Notes: generated by a model not told the origin, from the letters alone. A stretch of DNA of 64,000 nt from Amblyornis subalaris (GCA_018881555.1 JACAXG010000034.1:2490615-2554614); one strand, 5' to 3'; counted from the first letter of the stretch, positions 11,301 to 24,147 are shown. Numbers and translations: made by a program.

Positions 11301-14300
11301 TCTATACACACACATACATTCATGTAGCAATTCCACCAACCATCTTTTTCTCTTGGTGTTTTATTACACATCTGTTGTAGCAATGCAAGTATCTTTCCCA
11401 CCAAGATAATTTTGCATCCAGTATTTTTAATTAAAACCAGCTCTTTTTAATAACCTAAAGAAAAAAACTTTACAAAGTGGCACCTCCTTCTCTCCACCAC
11501 TCCTCCTTCCATTTTTCCCAGTTGATGGGATTCCTTTGAGATTTCTTATGTTTCTAGTACACCTTAATAGTCTCTCTCTTGACTAATTGCTACATATATA
11601 CCGCGTGTGTTTATTACACCAGCCATATAACATTTTTATCAAAAGTAAAATCTGTCTCCAGCAGTAGCTTCCTTGAAAGTTAACATAAGAGACTGAATAG
11701 TGATGAAACACTGCAAGCAATTACAAAACAACTCACAACACACCACCATGTTTTTCCTACTTCAGTTGTGCTGAATGTGTCCTGAGACTTCAATATGAAC
11801 AGACAAGCACTAAAAGGCACCCTTCAAACTATGGAGGAATACTGAATAGGAATGCATCAGGAAGAAATCACAAAAATCCTAATTTCAGAAGTCCCAAATT
11901 CATATAAGTTAGCACTCTAATAATATGATGTACACCAATTTTCCCTATTAGGAGATACCACCACGTACACATGCTCCTTCCTTGGGCACTATTTTGCTGT
12001 TGTGACACCAGACACAACCCATGATCAATTCTGCAGCAATGATGTAGCAAAGGTTTTGCCACAACGGGGTTGAACAGCATGGTGGGTTTCAGGATGAATG
12101 AAAGCTTTGTACCTCCTGGAATCCACGATGGCTGAAAACATGTATGGTAAATGGGAAAAGAGACACTGGAAGTAAACGCACCACATAGAACAGATCTGAA
12201 ATACAAGACCAGTCAGGGAAGAGGTGCCTCACGTGACAAACCTTGTCTATATAGTACATGTGAAGAAATTAAAATCATAATTAATATATACATAATTGAC
12301 ACAGTTTGCCATTTTTATGGCAAAAACCATTAAGCTGCTCTCTAAGTTGGCAGAGCGTAGAAGAAAATTTCTGGGTAAGTAACCAAGTTTACCACTGCAA
12401 AGAACCATCTTTTTGGTTGGGCAAAAGGACATCAGAGCCACATTAACAACAGAATAGGTTCAATGTTTTTGAGGTGCCTACGTGTCTGAACTTCAACTCT
12501 ATTTTTATCACCTNATCTACTCACATAAGCAAATCAGGTTGTGATAAATCCTGAGGATAATATAGAAGTAATTTGACAGTTTGAGACCAGTATGGTATTT
12601 TCAAGCTGTGATACCACATAACTCAGCAGAACTAAATCTCACTAACTGAATCTGCTACACAATAGGGATGACATTATCCCACCTTCAGGCTTATTTACCT
12701 GCAGGATTCAGGGCAATTTATGAAGGTGCTAAGTACAGCCAAATATCCACCAGTTCAGGTCAAGTCCAGTGACACATTCCACAGTTAAGAGAGTTTGGGG
12801 GGGGTTTTTTCACTTGTTTTGTGGTTAGCAAAATAACCTTCCAACAACCAAAGTATGTGCTAATTCAGTGTTCCTTACTTGTTCTAAACAGACCAACATA
12901 ATAAAAACATGGCTGTGGCATCAGTGTTACCAAAGAGATATTTCATGTGTTTTCATCGTGACTGTATTCAATCCTGGACCAAAACAAACCAAGAAGCAAA
13001 TGGCTGTTGTCCATCAAATGGAATTATTTATTTTACTCATGTCATATAAACACCTATTTATATTTTAAACTGGAGAAAATTTACCTGATTACATTTCCTG
13101 ATAAACACAGGTTTAACTAATTTCACCAACTGTGCATAACATTTTCATATTGCTGCATTTTATCAGCACCCAATTCAACGATGCCTAAAGATTTTAAGTA
13201 TGACTTTGGACCACCCCATCCCTTTTCCACCCTTCTCTGTTTCTATACTCCAATCCTGCTCTGCTTATGACTTTGACGCCCTTTCCAAACACAAACTCAA
13301 CNACAAACAGTTGAACCTGACAAAGGATGTGCTACTACTGGAAGCAAAGGCGTCCATCCCTCCCACCCCACTTCAATCCCCTGCACATCACTAGCAAAGC
13401 AAGGCAGCTGGTACTTGCCAGGCTGGTGATCCATTGGATCAGTAGCCTGATCCATATCAACACATCACCACATCATGCAAGCACTGTACCAGTGAGAGAA
13501 AGAGAGAAGGCCTGAACAGCTGGGTGCAGAAGGGAGAAGGAGCTAAGAGGACTTTTCCTTTCCAGCAGCAGCAGGAATTTCTGTAATGGATTAAACTGAT
13601 TTTCAAAGTACAGCGTTAGTCACTGATCTTCCAAACACATCTATTATGCTTCCTGCACTGTGTACACTGAATTTCATTTCACACAAGAAGTTCTAGGAGC
13701 AGTTTGGTTTATTCAGAAGTGAACACCTTCACATTACCAGCAGAATATCTGTATGCCATGCTGTAACACAGATATATCTATAACGCTGTGGCAATAAAAA
13801 GATCTTTTGACAACAGAAGTGCAGGGAATCCTGCCAACATCTGCACATGTACAAACAACATCTCTGCTTTGGCTCCCTTCCAACTGGCATGTAACAGCCA
13901 CATCTACACTTCATTACCCAAGTCAGTAGCCAAAGAAGGGGATAAAAATATGTACAAGTGCCTCATTCAGCAGTTTTTATATTCACTGGGTGGATTTGAC
14001 AAGAATATTAATTGAAGTGCAGATCTCTTGTCTTTGCAAGCGGTGATTTGTAACTTTTTTTGTACTATTCTATTTCGAAAGCGGTTTTCTAAGAGGGAAC
14101 TGCAGCTAACTTAACACAAGGATTTTTTTCTTCATGTATTGAAACTTTGAAAGCCAGTAAGAAATGAACACAACTTTGTATGATTAATAAACATATTTTC
14201 CATGAACAAGCTGCATTTAGAAACAAAAAGTTTCACAGATCGCTGCCAAAAATCTGATTTCTGTGGAGTAATGCATAACATTATTTTAGGTTTTATTTTA

Positions 14301-17300
14301 ATTCTCAAATTATTAGTAGTCTAAATATTTAATTAGAGCATTTTGTACTTGAATATGCTATTTGAAGACTTTAAAATGCGCATTTGACAATCAAGGTAAA
14401 AACTAAGCTCTTGTTCAAAACCAGAAACAGCTATCTAACAAAAGAATCTAATTCTGATGCACCCACTCACGTTTTAACTGTGAATATACACAAAAATGCC
14501 ATGGAAACCACAGACAATTAAACTTTTGAAAGTGTTTTAAAATAAAATAATGCATATGAAAAACTGCTAACACGTAGCTTAGTAAGTTTCCCCTCATTAA
14601 AGTTATCTTTTTCTATTCAGAGAAATGTGTATAATATTCTGACAAAGATGGAAAACGGTAAAGATGACAAAAAACTTCTGCTACCACCATTCCCAGTGAA
14701 ACATCCTCAAAATATATTTTGCTTGCTTTAATTAGTGTAGCTCCAAGCTATCTCTCTAAGCAAAGCTTAGAAACCTAAACAAACCCTGTCAAAGAGACAA
14801 TGGACATGTTGTTCCTGAAAGAATAATACTGCATTTATGCCTTCAAAAAAATACACTGTAGTCTCAGAATAAATATTAAGAATTAATAGAGCGAATTTAT
14901 CATTTCACTGAAGCACAGAACACACTATTCAGTGCATTTGTCTTCCTCACTTCCATCTGTCTAAACCTGAGAAGATACACAAATCTGCCAGTGGTTTTTG
15001 TTCAGAGCTTTGAATTAGATCAGGCAGTGAAGACTCACCAGCTTGAAGCTGATAAGGCCTATTGTATTCTGCAAGAACACAAATCCCCTTTGAATTAAAC
15101 ACTTAAAAGGATATTAGTTTATCATAATCGAGCATATAATTCATCCTAATAATCAAGACCAAAAAAGCCAAACCCAGTTTAAGTAACAACTGACATCTTT
15201 GTTCCATTGTACCATTCAAAAACCATGTTTTTCATTTTCAAAACTATTCCAGAAGATACTCTACATGCCACTACCAATGTTTGCATAAAGTGAGTTCCAG
15301 CTCAGAAAAAACACCCTATACAAAACCCACCCAAACAGAGCTACATATTATTTGTGATGAAAGTTTTAAAAAACACACGCAAAACAGAGTGTGGACTCCT
15401 CTCCTTAGGACCCTGAAGAACTTCATGGTAAAATTACCCTTTTCCTGATGCCTTCACCAAAATCATCCTGCTAAACTGTCTGCCTGGGCACAAACAGGCA
15501 TGGCAAGAAGAATTTAAATAACATGCTCTTCCTCAAAAGGAAAATTAGTTCTCTCTCAGAGTACTGTTGGATTCTGCAGTGTAAACAAAAGTAGCACTCG
15601 TATTAGTCACCAAGGCAAATAAGTAAAGCTCTGGAACCACGAAGAGCTGGAGAGCAGATTTTACAATGCTGCTTTTCAGATCAAAGGGGTTAAAAAGCAC
15701 GGTCTAAACACAGATGCCTCCTTTTGTCAGGAATTATCTGCATTCTGGAAGACATGTATTCAAATGTATTTCTCAATGCTGGTGAGTATAATGAAAACCA
15801 TTTAATTCTCAACTATATGTCACATCATTTGATATTTACCTAGAACTCCCACAGAAGTTATACATTTATAGCCCCCACACACACAGGGAAGAGTCAATTT
15901 CATTGAGTACTCCAAATATTAGTGTTCCATTGAAACCACATTTCATTCATTTATTCGACTTTATTCCGTTTGACTACGTTTCAACTAGTTACTGCATACA
16001 ATTCATGCCATCAAGAGGTACATACCAGGCTTAATTCACACACTCTAGGACAAAAATATACAACAAACTAAATACTCAACTACTAAGTTGAATACTTCAG
16101 CTGTAAAGGTTATATTTCACAATGTCAGCAGAGGTATGCCACTTTTCCAAACAAATTAATGAACAATGATTAAACTCAAGAACCAGAGTAAAGCAAATTT
16201 CAAATTAGTTCATAGTTCATAAAAGTTCGTTCAGATTAAATTTGCAACAGATGAAAATAATCACTGTGTATTTATTCTCATGAGTTATGAGTCTGGAATA
16301 TATATCACTATAAAAGAGTCCTAGCAGAGATGGCCTTATTTTTCAAGTTTCTTTACAAAATTAGAGACTAAAACAAAGCCTCAATTACTTAATTCAGGGA
16401 AATAAAACACAACTCCCCCTATACATCTGACATACCAGAACAACATTGGTATTACAAGGTTTCGATGTGCTACCGAAAACTGCAAGAGTGAGAATTTCTC
16501 GGGAGAATTTCTATTGAAGTCTGTATAGTGACTTCTCAACAGCCTTTAAATTCAGAGAGCCATTCATCATAATATATACCCCACAATAACTTGAAGAATT
16601 CCTATACTGTTTTAAAATATCCCTTACAATTTACCCCACGTGTCTTCACTCTAGGGAAGTTTTAACCAGAAAAAAGGATGAAAATAGTTTTGATAATTTA
16701 AGGAACATAATTATACATGACAGTTGACACGACAAGTAGGAGCCAGTTCTGGTCTAGTATGTATAGTCATATGTCACTGCAAAAAATCATTCTTCAATTT
16801 TCAGTACAACCAAATCAGTGGAATATTCTTGTAACATGAGGCAACTCAATTTTAATTCAATAAAGAACAGTTTTTTGTTCCCTTTAAAAATGTTCACAGT
16901 AGAAATCCAGTATATTAAAATACCAGTACCTGTATGAGCCAGGACTCAAATAACACAAGTCCACTCGAGGACATGTCAGGTAGTGCAGTAACTGCCTTAA
17001 ATCCACTACTTGGTTTATGGCATTGGAATTACAGATCAGAAACAGCAAACTGAGTAATGAAGAAAGTTTAAAAGGTACCAAGTATTAAAATGGAATTGCC
17101 ATTCTACAGTCTACTAACGTATTTAGAATAGAACTACAGAAAATACCTTACGATTAGAACAATGTGTATGAAAAACTAGAAAAGAGAAATCTCAAGCAAG
17201 AACATTTGCCGATTTACTTCTTACTGAGTTATGTATGGATCAGCAAAAAGATTCTGTGGAACATTTGGCTAAATTGCTAATTTGAGTGAATTCAGTGCAA

Positions 17301-20300
17301 GAAATTGTTTCAAATTGATCAGTTAAAGTTTTAATATATGTTTACCAGATGTCAACTATTGCTCTTCCCATAACAAAACCAAACGGAAAGCCCAATGATG
17401 ACATGTACAGAAACCAGAAGAATTTTAGGATATGTGGCAACAGACTGTTCATGCAGAGTAATTATACTAAGAATAGAAATACAGCTGTTGGGTTTGTTTT
17501 GTTTTGCTTTTTCCCCACAAGGAATAAGAATGATCAGAAGTTGTGAGAAGAAAAAAGTCATTAAGCTGAAGCATTTAGAAAGCTAAAAACATATCTGAGG
17601 GAGGGGCAATGATTTACACAGTCTATTAAAAATGCAGAAATACTGCTATTTAGCACATAGAGACTGGCATTTTTCTTAGAGTCAGAAAAATAAAAGTCCT
17701 TGAGACTTGTAATTTACATACAAGACACAAATGTTCACCATCACTCCTTGAAGAACCTTCATTTAAACAGGTTGTTAAAAGCTACAGCTTGAGACAAAGT
17801 TGCACTAATGCACTCTGGATTTAATTGACAGATACCTTCTATAGTTTGAAAAAATCTTCACTATGTGCAAGCATTTTATTTTAATAGCAATGTGTGCAAA
17901 TTTCAAGTTTGCTTTGTGTGCTGGTGTTGAACGAGATCGAGTTAATTTTTTCCATAGTATCTGGCATGGGTCTTGTGTTTTGGATTTGTGCTGGAAACAG
18001 CATTGCTAATCCAGGGATGTTTCAGTTATCACTGAGCAGTGATTACAAACGAGCCAAGGCCTTTTCTGCTCCTCACCCCACCAGCAGGGTGCACAAGAAG
18101 CTGGGAGGGGACACAGCCAGGACAGCTGATCCCAACTGCTCCAGGAGATATTCCATTCCATACGGCATCATGATCAGCATATGAAGCTGCGGGAAGGAGA
18201 AGAAAGGGGAAGACATTCAGAGCGACGGCATTTGTCTTCCTAAGTCACCGCTGCATGTGATGGAGCCCTGCTGTCCTGACGATGGCTCAGCACCTGCCTG
18301 CCCATGGGAAGCGGCAAATGAATCCCTTGTTTGGCTTTGCTTTACTTACTAAACTGTCTTTATCTCAACCCACAGGTTTTCTCACTTTTACTCTTCCAAT
18401 TCTCTCCGCCATCCCCAGTGAGGGGAGGGAGCAGCGGCTGCGTGGGCCTGAGTTCCCACCTGCGGTTAAACCACGACACCGAAAACAAAGCAAACGCGCT
18501 GACACTTTCCTATGGCAGCCGGCAACACCGTAAACCACAGCCAGCACAAAGGCAAGACCAGCTCGAGGTGCACTTTTGCCACAATTTATAGATCCTATGT
18601 TTCAGTTTTGCCAGGACAGATGTAAACTGTCTTTTCAGCTAACCATGAGATCTTAGGAGAAATACAACCACTTTACTGAAACACAGCTTTCTTATCTAGA
18701 AACAATTTCTTACTTCAGCAGCCTTGAGTTACATTGTAGTTTCTCTAACACCCAGAACAAGGAATTCTCTGCTTTACCCCGGATTTGGGGCATAGTTGTT
18801 TTTTCATGTTTAAGTACAAAACTTAAAACGTTGCCACTGGNAAAATGTGTTAGACACTGCGTGGTTGCACACCATGGATCACAGCACAACAGCTACGGTG
18901 GCACTACAGCAGCAGCTCAAAGACTTATCCAAAACTGTTAGGAGACTGCCATGGTGGCTCCAACAGGAAATCTGAAGGCTGAGAGGGAGCAGTGCAGGAG
19001 CTATATGAAAAATAAGAGGTATGTCTAACATACTGAATAACAATCTCAGCCTCTATAGAAATTAACAATAGGTATCACATGTTTTGGTTCTATTAAGAGT
19101 ACATTTACATTCCAACTTGCAAGTGAAGATAAAAATTAATCAAGTTACTTCATGAAGTTAAATTACATCCACTCTTTAAACAGACATCACTGTTGAAAAA
19201 AATTCAAAACCCTTCTCCACTACATCTATTTTACAAGACAAACTAGAAGCTGGGTGGTTTATAAGAGTCACAGGACAAGGATGTATCTACTTACAGCCAC
19301 AGTGGTTCTATGAATCCTACAAAGAGTGAATAGCCACACTGCACTCAGTCTGTAACCCAATTTATTTTTTAAATTTTGCTATTTCTTCCCAAGGCAACTT
19401 TGGCCAACCCATCTTTACAAGTGTTTGATGCACACCATCACCATATTCAGTTATAAATCAAATGCCATGCAACAGATCTTACCCTCCAGGTGATTCCCAT
19501 TTAAAATACTCTGTTTTCCATTGAATGAGTTGAAGGAAACAGCAGCAAGTTTTGTTGTTGCTTTGTCCAAATAAGCTGTTCATGCTTATATGAAATATTG
19601 GTTTAGATGTAGCATTTTGATTACACATCTGACCTTAATTTACTACAAAGTATTCACCTTTATTGCAGAAAACAACTATTAGGAAGAGACAGGAAAAAAC
19701 CCAAACCTATTAGAAGTTAAATCCTTAGCATGTAAGTTCGTTCATTCAAATGTGAATTCAGATGAAAAGTGTGAGAGGATTTAATTAGTGAATAGTTTAG
19801 CAAGACTTTACAGAAGTAAAATTAGTATTTTAATACCCAAAAAAACATATAAACTGTACTTGAGTAATACTGCAGCTGTTGTTCTATTTGCTTAACGAGT
19901 AAAATGGCAAAAGGGGCTGAATTGTTCTCTGAGTGCACCTACACAGCCATTTAATAAATGTGAACAAATAAGGTTAACAAGAAACAACAAATACTGAGTT
20001 AGGATTACAATAAGTAATCTATACTAAACTGTGCAGTGTTATATTTTTGATACAAATCCCTGAACAGTAATATCATGTTATGATTTAAAGCCCCACCTGA
20101 AAAATTCCTTCAGAAGCCATGAATCAGTTGTGACAATATGCAGTCTATAAGCAACACCACTTTAGGAATAATCTATACTCCAAATAGGCTTCAAACTAAA
20201 AACCCAATCTCTCATGAAAAGTCTTATAATCCACAAATTACTGGCTCTTGTAGATGACTACAGTAGATTTTCTATTATAAATGAAAGATCAAGCTTTAGC

Positions 20301-23300
20301 TTCAGTGCCTATTTACATTTGGCTACTCCTATAACACAATTAAACAACACAGAACCTGAATGCACAGAACATTGAGAGTTTAGACATTATCTCCACTTCT
20401 AAACCAAAACTGTTACAAATAACAATGTTCAGTCACTGCTGTAGCGTTCCATGAAAAGCTCAAGGCAAAAAACAAGCAATATTTTTCCTTGTGCCCTCTG
20501 GTGACAAACAGCATGAGTTAAACGCATCAATTTATTGACTGATTTATTTTAAATTAAAATCTGATTCTTCATATGGCATTATGCAGGTTTCTCTTCTTGG
20601 AAGCAGCTGATGTTTAAAACAAGCCTACAAGTCTTATTCCCATAGTACTACCTGCCTTCATCAATACTGCAGAAACTATACCATAAAACGTTTTACAACT
20701 GTTATGTATAAATACAAACAACGTTCTTGGTAGTCAGTTTTCAGTTCTAGAAAGTAACCACCTCTCAGAGTGCTTCACATCTTGCTGTTGCAACAGCTGC
20801 AGCACACAGAATTACCCATTCCTTACGTGTTTCTCAGGTAGAGACCAAGCCTGGAGTACTACGGAATGGGAAGGGTTCATTCAGATTCGTATATTTTATA
20901 TGTTTCATTCTCAACTGAAGGAAGGTATTCAAACCTTGAGTACCCATTACCAAAGTTAATTAAAGTCTTCTGGAGAACAGACTTAGAGTGTTTCAGCACA
21001 CAAAGCTGGCCTGAAGCTCCCCAGAAATATTTTCCAAGATACACCTCAACATCAGAATTTACAGACTCTACAGAACACTCTTGATCTGTTAAAAGGTGAC
21101 AGACCACTTTACCACTGCTGAGGGCTGCTTCACTTCCCACCAGTTTGACCTGCTCTGCTCTCAGCAGCACCTTTGCTAAGATAAATGTTGAGCAGAGCGC
21201 TAAGTTCACCAAAGATTTTCTTCTCTTCAACAGATTTGCTCGACAGTCTCAGCGCTCATCTGGAGGCTGAGAGGAGTCTAGTTCATCAANGGGCTGAGAG
21301 GAATCAAGGCTCTTAATCAACCCACTGCCTTTGATCCAGCCCGTAACGGCAAAAGGTGCAAGTGTGCCATACCCTTTGTCTGTAAAGAATATGTTGGGCC
21401 CGTGAATTATGAAGAAACATAGAGCTGTTTTCTGGCCAGTGAGGTCTCTGCTCAGTATGTTGGAACCACTGTCCAAAACAAAAAAATAAGTTGTATGAAA
21501 CGCAGCCAAAACAAATCGCTTCTCAAAGAATCTCCAAATATACTCACAAAGCAAAGCAGTTTTGATTTTCTTACTTAAGTGGAGTTTCCTTTTTCACTGT
21601 GCTCAGGAGCAACTTCACAGCGAAATGGAAGAGACTGCCCTAAAGTCCGCTGAGAAGCAAACTGGAAACACACTTTGAAAACAAAATTTAAGAACTGTAC
21701 ATGGAGAGACTGAAGGGCAGAAGGCACACTACACAAAAACATGTTTTTAGTTAAGTTCATAAACTCATTTTCTAGAAATTAGTAGGTGAACTTGCTGGAG
21801 GGTAAAGCCTGCAGCACTCCTTTTTGAGCATTTCTTGGCCTCTCACTAGAGAAACAGCAGATGTTAATAATAGTAATCGTGAAGTGCTGTTTTCAAAACA
21901 TATTTGCAAATATTCTTTTAATCATAAATTGGATAAAGGCAAGGACAGTTCAGTAGTTAGACAAAACAATTCTCAGTCCAAAGCTACACACTAAAGGCAC
22001 ACTTGGGAGTTCCCTTGATAGTGATACAAGCCAAAATGCAAAGCTTCCCATCTAAATAGATATGGAATAGAAGCAACTGAGTGGTGCCAGAGAAAAAAGT
22101 TTCCTACGCATTTTTCACCTAAAAATTTACACAACACGTTAAAGCACAAATTTCAGGTCTCTGCACATGACCCGTCCTCCTAATTAAAGACTCTAAAATA
22201 TGTAACCGCTGAAGACAGAACACTGTTCGTTTATTTGTCGGTCTATTTTAAGGCTACAAATACCTACTTCCAATTTTTACCAGCAGTAACTATATTTAGT
22301 TCACTTTAAGAACATGACATAGCACATGAGTCAGTTTCTGACAAGGAAAGCACAAGAGGATCGCAGTACAGCCTCTATGCACTCTCTCTTAAACTAGACT
22401 CTAAGAAGTTAATCACGGCCACCCATAATTGCCTGGGAATACATGAATTGTGGAACGCGCTGACACTGAACTGTGCGAAAGGCACAAATCGGCAGAGAAC
22501 ATGAGCCCCCAGCACCGACCCGCCGCGCTCCAGCGCGACCGCGGCTGCCGCTCGGAACCCGACGGCACAGACAGGCAGCAAGGACGGGGATGGAGTTACA
22601 GCCCTGAGGAGGACGGCAAATCGGGAAAACACACGCAGTCTTTGAGGGAGAAATGAAGGAGGAGAGCTCATGAGGCTGAGTGAGCTAAAGAAACGCCTCC
22701 TGTCCGGAGGCAGGGACCGGAGACCCTCTGCTCAGCCCGCCCCGCCGGCACGTTTGCAGGAGAGTCAGTCAGGGCACAGAGGCAGCGGCGGACCCCGCGT
22801 CCTGGCGGCGTTTGGGGCCAGCTGCCCGGGAACGCTCGGCCCTCACTCGCAGACACGGCGGCGAGGGTCCCGCCGGGCCGGGCAGCGCCGGGAACGCCGG
22901 CGGGCGGGCGCCCACCCGGGCACTGCCGGCCGCGCTTACCTGCAGCACCAGCGGCTCGGGATTGAAGGCGAGGGTGATGAGGAGCTGCATTCGCTCCGAG
23001 TCCTTCAGGTTGCGCAGCAGGAAGCTGCCCGAGTCCTTGGTCTCGGCGTAGCGGCGCACCAGGCGGTCGAGCAGGCGCTGCGAGGGGCAGTGCACCAGGT
23101 CGGACCAGCCCTCCACGGCGCCGGGGGTGAGCAGCCGCACGTCGCCGTTCAGGCTGGCGAACTCGGTGGCGGGCAGCGCCTGCAGCAGGTCGCAGCGGCC
23201 CCTGCCGGTGGCGCGGCGGCAGATCTTGGTGTCGATGTCGGCGAGCTCCTGCGCCGAGCCCAGGCGCTTCAGCACGACGCGGCGGGAGCCCTCGCGGGGC

Positions 23301-23593
23301 TCCCCGTACCGCGCGAAGTACACGTTCTTCACGTTGAAGAAGTCCAGGAGGCGCAGGCGGCCCCAGCTCTCCAGCCGCAGCTGCCCGTTGAGGAACTTGC
23401 GGCACCAGCTGGTGCCCCAGCAGGCCGGGCACTTATTGAGCTGCAGGAAGCGCCGCTCCGACAGCTCGTTGCGCTGCAGCGAGGCCAGCAGCGAGTGCGT
23501 GTTCAGCACCAGCGCCGCCGCCAGGCTGCCCAGCACCGCCAGCTTCACGTAGCGGTACAGCCGCCCCAACTTCAGCGACACCAGCCGCAGCAT
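7979..23593 (-). CDS. DIPK2A: DIPK2A (C3orf58/DIA1/HASF), complete three-exon gene, 429 aa
   Basis: Joining 22940-23593, 10760-11063 and 7979-8310 on the minus strand gives 1290 nt, a 429-residue protein plus TAG stop. The human protein is 430 aa and the two are nearly collinear. I recognise the FAM69/DIPK family: Golgi and COPI-vesicle localised, also secreted, and reported to act on cardiomyocyte proliferation and survival through PI3K-AKT (family knowledge). Visible features are an N-terminal hydrophobic anchor or signal at residues 18-37, a luminal cysteine cluster C55/C58/C64, a possible beta-3 lysine K109 in VVLKRLG, a catalytic-loop-like DVSFDNF (D286, D290, N291) and a DFG-like VDAEN (D305). 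The classical HRD and DFG are absent, so activity is uncertain. Introns are 11.9 kb (phase 0) and 2.4 kb (phase 1). No frameshift or internal stop is present. The gene is divergently oriented to SLC9A9. Confidence 0.97.
9996..10061. repeat. 33-bp tandem duplication
   Basis: Two adjacent 33-bp copies (9996-10028 and 10029-10061) both begin CT(A/G)CAGAATCCAG and end TGTCTC. They differ at a handful of positions, so the duplication is not very recent. It is intronic. Confidence 0.85.
10601..10662. repeat. Repeated 20-bp TAATTAG-rich block, 41-bp spacing
   Basis: GTTAATTAGTAGTCTAATTG at 10601-10620 recurs with one change at 10642-10661. CTAATTAG lies between them, so several TAATTA cores, the homeodomain-type binding core, are packed within 60 bp. 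It lies about 100 bp inside the intron from the exon 2 donor. Confidence 0.8.
10760..11063 (-). CDS. DIPK2A: DIPK2A coding exon 2 (residues 219-319 plus one base)
   Basis: The acceptor is ...TTTACAG with a short purine-interrupted tract. The exon starts AGT TTT CCA (SFPSDEGW) and runs to ...RLIRQ plus a single A before the donor GTAAGT at 10759, phase 1. The 304 nt encode 101 residues, including the kinase-like core: LAWQLMEIAEQL, the catalytic-loop-like LLDVSFDNFAV (D286, D290, N291) and VIIVDAENV (D305), the position of the metal-binding DFG aspartate. This segment is almost identical to human, as expected for the structural core. Reading through the donor gives a non-conserved tail, so the splice site is real. 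Confidence 0.97.
17917..18478 (+). mobile_element. Solo LTR of an avian endogenous retrovirus (ERVL-like)
   Basis: The segment opens TGTGCTGGTGTTGAACGAGA and closes GGTTAAACCACGACA, the TG...CA ends of an LTR. In between it matches an LTR family widespread in bird genomes: the blocks GTGCTGGAAACAG, CAAGAAGCTGGGAGGGGACA and GCCTGCCCATGGGAAG, and the end block TCAACCCACAGG. A weak TATA-like CATATGAAG at about 18178 and a poly(A)-signal position reading ACTAAA at about 18349 are both degraded. No gag, pol or env is adjacent, so it is a solo LTR left by recombination. I could not find a clean target-site duplication. It lies in DIPK2A intron 1, antisense to the gene. The exact family name is uncertain. 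Confidence 0.85.
20877..21602 (-). other. Unidentified nearly open reading frame in DIPK2A intron 1
   Basis: One minus-strand frame stays open from just after a TGA near 21605 down to the stop at 20877, broken only by a single TGA at 21251-21249. That is about 240 codons with one interruption, in DNA that otherwise has stops every 15-20 codons. There is no obvious ATG. The downstream half includes LVNLALCSTFILAKVLL, the upstream half TDKGYGTLAPFAVTGWIKG. An acceptor-like tract, TTTTTTTGTTTTGGACAG, falls inside the upstream half near 21473. I recognise no family. It may be chance, a decayed retrocopy, or unannotated exons; coding status is unproven. Confidence 0.3.
22940..23593 (-). CDS. DIPK2A: DIPK2A coding exon 1 (residues 1-218)
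   Basis: The ATG reads at 23593-23591 (MLRLVSLKLG). I chose it because human DIPK2A begins at the same point. The exon ends in ...EPLVLQ, followed by the donor GTAAGC (GT at 22939-22938), phase 0. It carries the membrane anchor (residues 18-37), the CPAC...C cluster, and highly conserved blocks such as ETKDSGSFLLRNLKDSERMQ (183-202). The exon is very GC-rich because it sits in the CpG island. The frame stays open upstream of the ATG for 76 more codons, to a GTG at 23821, but no in-frame ATG is present there. Compared with human it lacks one arginine in the GRRR/SRR region near residue 103, which accounts for 429 versus 430 residues. Confidence 0.97.
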
Positions 23594-24131
23594 CGTCCCG
23601 GGCCGCGCCGGGCCCCCCGCCCTCCGCCGCGCTCGCTGCCCGCCCCGGCCGCGCCGCGGCTCCGGCTCCAATAAACTCCCCGCCTCGCCGCCCGCCCGAT
23701 AAAAGGCGGCCAAGTTACTGAGGGGCCGGCGGGGAGGGGGAGGGCAGGGGAGGGGGGGCGGTGCCTGCAGCGCGCGGGCCCGGGCGGACCCGCCCCCGGG
23801 GAGGGGCTCGGGCTCCGCCACCGCCGCCGCTCCCGCCGCCGCCGAGCCCCCCCCGCCCCGGGGCGCTCCTCCCCCTCCCGCCGCTGGACACGCCCCCAGG
23901 GGGCGGGGCCCCTCCAGCGCCGCCGGCCACCGGCGGTTGGCTGCGCGTGACGCGGCGCTGTCGCGTGCGGCCCCGCCCCCACACTCCCCCGCAGCCCGGA
24001 GCCGGAGGGCGCGGCCGCCACGCGCGCGGGGAAGTGAGGGGCGTCGCGTCGCGCCCTTCCCGCCCCCTCAGCCCCCGGCCCCTCCGGACTCTCGCGCCGC
24101 ACGGGGAGGGGGCGCGGGGCCGCAAGCGGCC

Positions 24132-24143
24132 GCCGCCATGTTG
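24132..24143 (-). promoter_or_regulatory. YY1-type motif (CAACATGGCGGC on minus)
   Basis: GCCGCCATGTTG on plus reads CAACATGGCGGC on minus, a full match to the AAnATGGCGGC YY1 consensus. In CpG-island promoters this motif commonly sits just downstream of the start site, in the direction of transcription. That would place a DIPK2A start near 24.15 kb and give a roughly 550-nt 5'UTR. The same bases give an ATG in good context on the plus strand. Confidence 0.6.
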
Positions 24144-24147
24144 TCCC

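Larger units (their letters stand above)
11064..22939 (-). other. DIPK2A intron 1
   Basis: This 11.9-kb phase-0 intron has a GTAAGC donor and TTTACAG acceptor. It is AT-rich over most of its length. Contents seen are a solo ERV LTR (17917-18478) and a nearly open minus-strand frame (20877-21602). The segments 11064-17900 and 18480-20870 show no gene or family repeat that I recognise. Confidence 0.9.

Noticed and set aside
22670..23674. 334-codon plus-strand open frame
   Set aside because: It is antisense to DIPK2A exon 1 in the CpG island; stop codons are rare there in all frames. The minus-strand frame matches a known protein.
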